DNA of 64,000 nucleotides, taken from the IMG/VR virus record IMGVR_UViG_3300044712_000810, positions 62,001-126,000 of that record; one strand, 5' to 3'. This document shows, in pieces, positions 61,298-64,000 of this stretch. A model generated the notes under the pieces. It was given only the letters and a program-made list of their open reading frames with translations. It did not search any database and was not told the DNA's origin. The number at the start of each line of letters is the position of its first letter. Within the stretch, counting starts at the first letter, position 1. The stretch is from a virus. Both the position numbers and the translations under genes were made by a program.

Positions 61298-62620
61298 TTA
61301 TTGGCCTAAATACTTTTTAGCATCTATGTCCATATTATCTAAATCAAGAACCTTAAGGGCAAAATACTCGGCACTATCTTTTCTGCCACTTTTCTGAAAT
61401 ACTCGAAAAATATTTTTAATGATAGACTTATTACCTTCACCAAATTTACCATTTATAGCTAATGCCTTTTCCAAAAAACTAGAAGAACTTTTAAATTCTC
61501 CACCTTCAGCATAAGCCATTGCAATATTATAATATAAACCTTCATCATTCTTCTTAATTGTTATTGCTTTTTCATATTCACGGATAGCATCACGCCATTT
61601 ACCCTGTTTACGATAAATTATTCCAAGTTTATTAAATACTTCAATATCGCTATCTTCATACTCATTATTTCTATATGCAATAGCTCTTGAATAATATTTA
61701 AGTGCAAGATCTGGATTCTTTTCTTCTGTCATTTCTGCAATCTTTTTAACCAAAACAACAATTTCATGAATAGCATCTTGCGCTGCTAATTTAATCGCTT
61801 CATTAAAATATGACTCAGCAACATCAACTTTACCAAGATCAAGATTTATTTTACCAATTTGCATTTTTCGTTGTGTATTTAAAGGAGATAATCGTTCTAA
61901 TTTATTTAGATATTTTAAAACTTTGTCTGTATCGTTTTTAACAGAATAAGCTTCCGCAAGCTTCTTAATCGGTTCTAAATATAATACCGATTGTCTATGC
62001 GCAAGATCATAATATTCAATAGCTTTATCCGGGTTATTTAAATGATAAAGTTCAATATCACCATATAAAATATTTCCAGTCGGTGAATTAGGTTTTTTAC
62101 TGAGTATTTGTTCGACAATTAATTGAGCGACATCATATTTTCCAAATTCCATATTAGTTTTAGCTTTATCAATAAGTTCACTCAATTCACCGTGTGGTTC
62201 TATAACATTCGATAATTTTTCAACAAGAACATCAACAGAAACTGGTTTAATTACAAAATTTTTAGCACCAAGTTCATGATAAAGTGCTAATATATTTTTA
62301 TGAGTCTCTGTAGTAACTATAATGGTTTTAACATTTTTAAAATTTGATGAAATAGTTCCCAAAATTGAAGTTACAAAACTATTTGAAAAAATCATATCAA
62401 ACACAAAAATGATATTATTACTATCACATCGTTTAAGTTTTGAATACAAGTCAAGATCATTTGATGCAAATATAATTCGATCTAAAGTTGCACCAATATA
62501 CTTAGTTACTGTAATTTTTAATAATTTGAAAAAACTACTATTTTCACCAAGATAAAATATATATCCATTATTTGAATGAAGATAATCGAAAACTGCTTTG
62601 TCGTATTTAGTGTTTTTCAT
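61298..62620 (-). CDS. Degenerate response-regulator receiver plus TPR repeats
   Basis: 440 residues. Residues ~18-140 follow a CheY-like fold: a strand at ~70 with D75 (IIFVFDM), T103/T104 (IIVTTE) and the conserved K125-P126 (NFVIKPVS). The usual acidic pair near the N-terminus is replaced by G-E-N (25-27), so phosphorylation may be weak or lost. Residues ~147-440 are TPR repeats (for example KYDVAQLIVEQILSKKPNSP and KWRDAIREYEKAITIKKNDE), protein-interaction scaffolds. Such fusions are common in environmental bacteria and rare in phages. It is the last gene of the group at 61.3-64 kb. Confidence 0.7.
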   Translation of the reverse strand: MKNTKYDKAVFDYLHSNNGYIFYLGENSSFFKLLKITVTKYIGATLDRIIFASNDLDLYSKLKRCDSNNIIFVFDMIFSNSFVTSILGTISSNFKNVKTIIVTTETHKNILALYHELGAKNFVIKPVSVDVLVEKLSNVIEPHGELSELIDKAKTNMEFGKYDVAQLIVEQILSKKPNSPTGNILYGDIELYHLNNPDKAIEYYDLAHRQSVLYLEPIKKLAEAYSVKNDTDKVLKYLNKLERLSPLNTQRKMQIGKINLDLGKVDVAESYFNEAIKLAAQDAIHEIVVLVKKIAEMTEEKNPDLALKYYSRAIAYRNNEYEDSDIEVFNKLGIIYRKQGKWRDAIREYEKAITIKKNDEGLYYNIAMAYAEGGEFKSSSSFLEKALAINGKFGEGNKSIIKNIFRVFQKSGRKDSAEYFALKVLDLDNMDIDAKKYLGQ

Positions 62621-62623
62621 CGA

Positions 62624-63088
62624 TTATCCTCCATCAGTCATTCTACGTAACTCTGTAAGTATATCTCTTACTTTGTCCGCATCTCCATCGATATCTGTAC
62701 GACGTCTTGACATTGTTTGATGAGGACTGTGAACATCACCAAGAAAAATACTTTTCTTCAACGTAGACACGTCAGCTTCTATTTCACTAACTTTGCTTAA
62801 AATGGTTTGTTGATTTGTAATAATATTATCAACTTTACCTGTTAAAAGTTTCAAATCATCTGAAACTTCTTTGACTTCGCTTTGGTTGTTTTCAACTAAA
62901 TGTTTAGTAACCTCAGTATCAACACTTATAGTTCTAACACTTGCTTCGGTTTTATCAAATGTCAATCTCCATCGAAATTTTAATTCGAATATAAGGGCAA
63001 CTAGCGGAGCCATGCAAGTAATCAGAACCCAAGAAATACCTTGCCAAAACGTCACTGAAAATATTTCTTCTTTTATTGGAAATTCCAT
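62624..63088 (-). CDS. Membrane-anchored coiled-coil protein
   Basis: 154 residues. Membrane segment ~15-36 (WQGISWVLITCMAPLVALIF) then a basic stretch, a long coiled coil (~60-110; LKLLTGKVDNIITNQQTILSK) and an Arg-rich end (SRRRTDIDGDADKVRDIL). It is four bases upstream of the receiver-TPR gene. It could dock that protein at the membrane, but no domain proves it. Confidence 0.7.
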   Translation of the reverse strand: MEFPIKEEIFSVTFWQGISWVLITCMAPLVALIFELKFRWRLTFDKTEASVRTISVDTEVTKHLVENNQSEVKEVSDDLKLLTGKVDNIITNQQTILSKVSEIEADVSTLKKSIFLGDVHSPHQTMSRRRTDIDGDADKVRDILTELRRMTDGG

Positions 63089-63090
63089 AT

Positions 63091-63399
63091 TTAATTACCC
63101 GCATTACAATTTTTATCAATCTCTGTTAAAATCAATTTATATGCATTTGGCACATGGTCCGATTTTCTCACATAAGTTTGAATTGCCCTTGGCGAATTCA
63201 ATGGATCAGACTTTTTAACACCGGTTAATTTCTCAAATACAATCTCATCAATACATAAATATATTTGTTCAGATTGTGCGGCTCTACTTTTTATTTGATC
63301 GTTAATATTTTTTGTAACTTGTTTACCATGTATACTATAATATAGCACACATATAAATAAACTTAAAATAGTCAATATAGATCCTATGTAACGTGTCAT
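63091..63399 (-). CDS. Small membrane-anchored protein
   Basis: 102 residues from ATG 63399 after TGGAGTGTAT. N-terminal membrane segment (~5-22, IGSILTILSLFICVLYYS) with few preceding charges, so the ~80-residue rest is probably outside the cytoplasm. It contains YLCIDEIVFEKLTG and a C-terminal Cys. No family recognised. It overlaps neither neighbour and is 10 bases from the substrate-binding-like gene. Confidence 0.65.
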   Translation of the reverse strand: MTRYIGSILTILSLFICVLYYSIHGKQVTKNINDQIKSRAAQSEQIYLCIDEIVFEKLTGVKKSDPLNSPRAIQTYVRKSDHVPNAYKLILTEIDKNCNAGN

Positions 63400-63409
63400 A
63401 TACACTCCA

Positions 63410-64000
63410 TTAGTAAACAACTATATCATCAGTGAGTATAAGTTTAGAATATCCTAAATAATGAATTCTATTTAAATTCATACTTATAACACTGGTTGTA
63501 TTAAAAACTTGTGGAGTAACCGGTTTTCCATTGACTAATTTAATTAAAATATCACCAGCTTCTTCACCCATTTTTGAAAAAAATGGACCCACACAAGTTG
63601 ATAATCCAATTTTTGCAAATAGTGGATTTATACTAACTTCAAGATGTCTATTATTATGTTTTAATAATTCTTTAATAATTTCTTCTTTGCTTAATGTTTT
63701 CCCAGTCTCAAAGTTAAGTAATCTTTGTGCGGTGAGCATTATTAAACCAGATGGTTTACTTTGTAATTCATTAAGTGCTTTTTTAAATTGATGTAAAGTT
63801 TCACATTTAATAATGACTGGAGTTTCATTCATACTTTTTAAAATATTTCTATATTCATTAGCTATATATGTACTAGTTTCAGAACCATCGTCCGTTATAA
63901 TATAATATTTATCAATAACAACATTATGTTTCTTTAACATTTTAAAATAAGCAGTCATATTTGGAACTTCACATACACCGTATAAATTTTTAAGATTTAA
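63410..64000 (-). CDS. ABC substrate-binding-like protein, partial (N-terminus off right edge)
   Basis: The minus-strand frame is open to the right edge, so the ATG at 63958 is probably internal; the residues before it (NLYGVCEVPN) continue the fold. The pattern resembles the C-terminal part of the ABC_sub_bind family: GVxxxP then a long helix, a strand YYIITDDGSETS like the hinge strand and Ser pair, a middle helix then PSGLIMLTAQRL, and near the end GEEAGDILIKLVNGKPVTPQ and MNLNRIHYLGY, matching the G-x-(x)2-A...G-K-x-P and N-x-x-x-A/I-x-x-L-G endings. These are periplasmic binding proteins, in some bacteria tied to signalling. A phage copy is unusual. N-terminus and signal peptide not visible. 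Confidence 0.5.
   Translation of the reverse strand, partial: LNLKNLYGVCEVPNMTAYFKMLKKHNVVIDKYYIITDDGSETSTYIANEYRNILKSMNETPVIIKCETLHQFKKALNELQSKPSGLIMLTAQRLLNFETGKTLSKEEIIKELLKHNNRHLEVSINPLFAKIGLSTCVGPFFSKMGEEAGDILIKLVNGKPVTPQVFNTTSVISMNLNRIHYLGYSKLILTDDIVVY

Noticed and set aside
1-64000. Stop-codon recoding (as in some large gut phages)
   Set aside because: TAG ends clear genes (47204, 40965) and frames are complete with all three standard stops.
1-64000. CRISPR arrays, tRNA genes, insertion sequences
   Set aside because: No regularly spaced direct repeats, cloverleaf-like segments or transposase motifs were seen on reading. A tRNAscan-SE run would settle the tRNA point.

Overview
The window is part of a large, AT-rich tailed-phage genome of T4-like myovirus type. 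The evidence is a T4-style head block (portal, prohead protease, gp23-type major capsid protein), a gp17-type terminase, gp25-, gp6- and gp53-like baseplate proteins, a 1,809-residue tape measure, a DnaB-family helicase and a UvsX/RecA recombinase. Genes are tightly packed, often overlapping, and nearly all lie on the minus strand. TAA, TGA and TAG all end genes (TAG ends 47204 and 40965), so I see no sign of a recoded stop. The host is probably Gram-negative: the tail carries peptidoglycan hydrolases, and one gene resembles a periplasmic substrate-binding protein. The sequence does not name the host.

Layout. 1-10.4 kb: assembly and head block (two unassigned virion-type proteins at the left edge, gp25-like wedge, a gp26-like factor with a probable frameshift extension, major capsid protein, protease, portal). 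10.6-12.4 kb: replicative helicase. 12.5-21.4 kb: a long unknown protein, a tail/baseplate protein and the tape measure with two cell-wall hydrolase domains. 21.5-22 kb: a GC-rich plus-strand membrane-protein cassette. 22-30.5 kb: terminase, small glycine-zipper proteins, gp6-like wedge and another tail protein. 30.5-40.9 kb: unknowns mixed with an M48-like metalloprotease, a Cas4/RecB-like nuclease and the recombinase. 41-45.9 kb: small membrane or head-associated candidates, a PrsW-like intramembrane protease and a gp53-like protein. 46-48.6 kb: a plus-strand MoxR ATPase plus metallopeptidase/VWA pair. 48.6-51.1 kb: small proteins, three of which share a C-terminal membrane-anchor design. 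51-61.3 kb: virion and tail-fibre genes with a PAS/HD-GYP phosphodiesterase among them. 61.3-64 kb: a signalling-like group (degenerate receiver plus TPR, two membrane proteins, and the C-terminal part of an ABC substrate-binding-like protein).

Regulation. A recurring AT-rich element with the core TTTCATATA(G/A)AAATA lies just upstream of plus-strand cassettes and of several minus-strand operons, and GC-rich hairpins close most transcription units. All plus-strand islands (2.56, 21.5, 42.7 and 46-48.6 kb) end in a hairpin, and most start with a match to the element, so they look like self-contained cargo cassettes.

Most unusual content: the PAS/HD-GYP enzyme and the sensory group, the MoxR-VWA/peptidase cassette of foreign base composition, the PrsW-like protease, a start-codon-less reading frame pointing to programmed frameshifting, and short shared N-termini that may be capsid-targeting peptides. 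No tRNA, CRISPR array or insertion sequence was recognised, no tail sheath or tube gene could be named with confidence, and no gene-free gap exceeds 300 bases.
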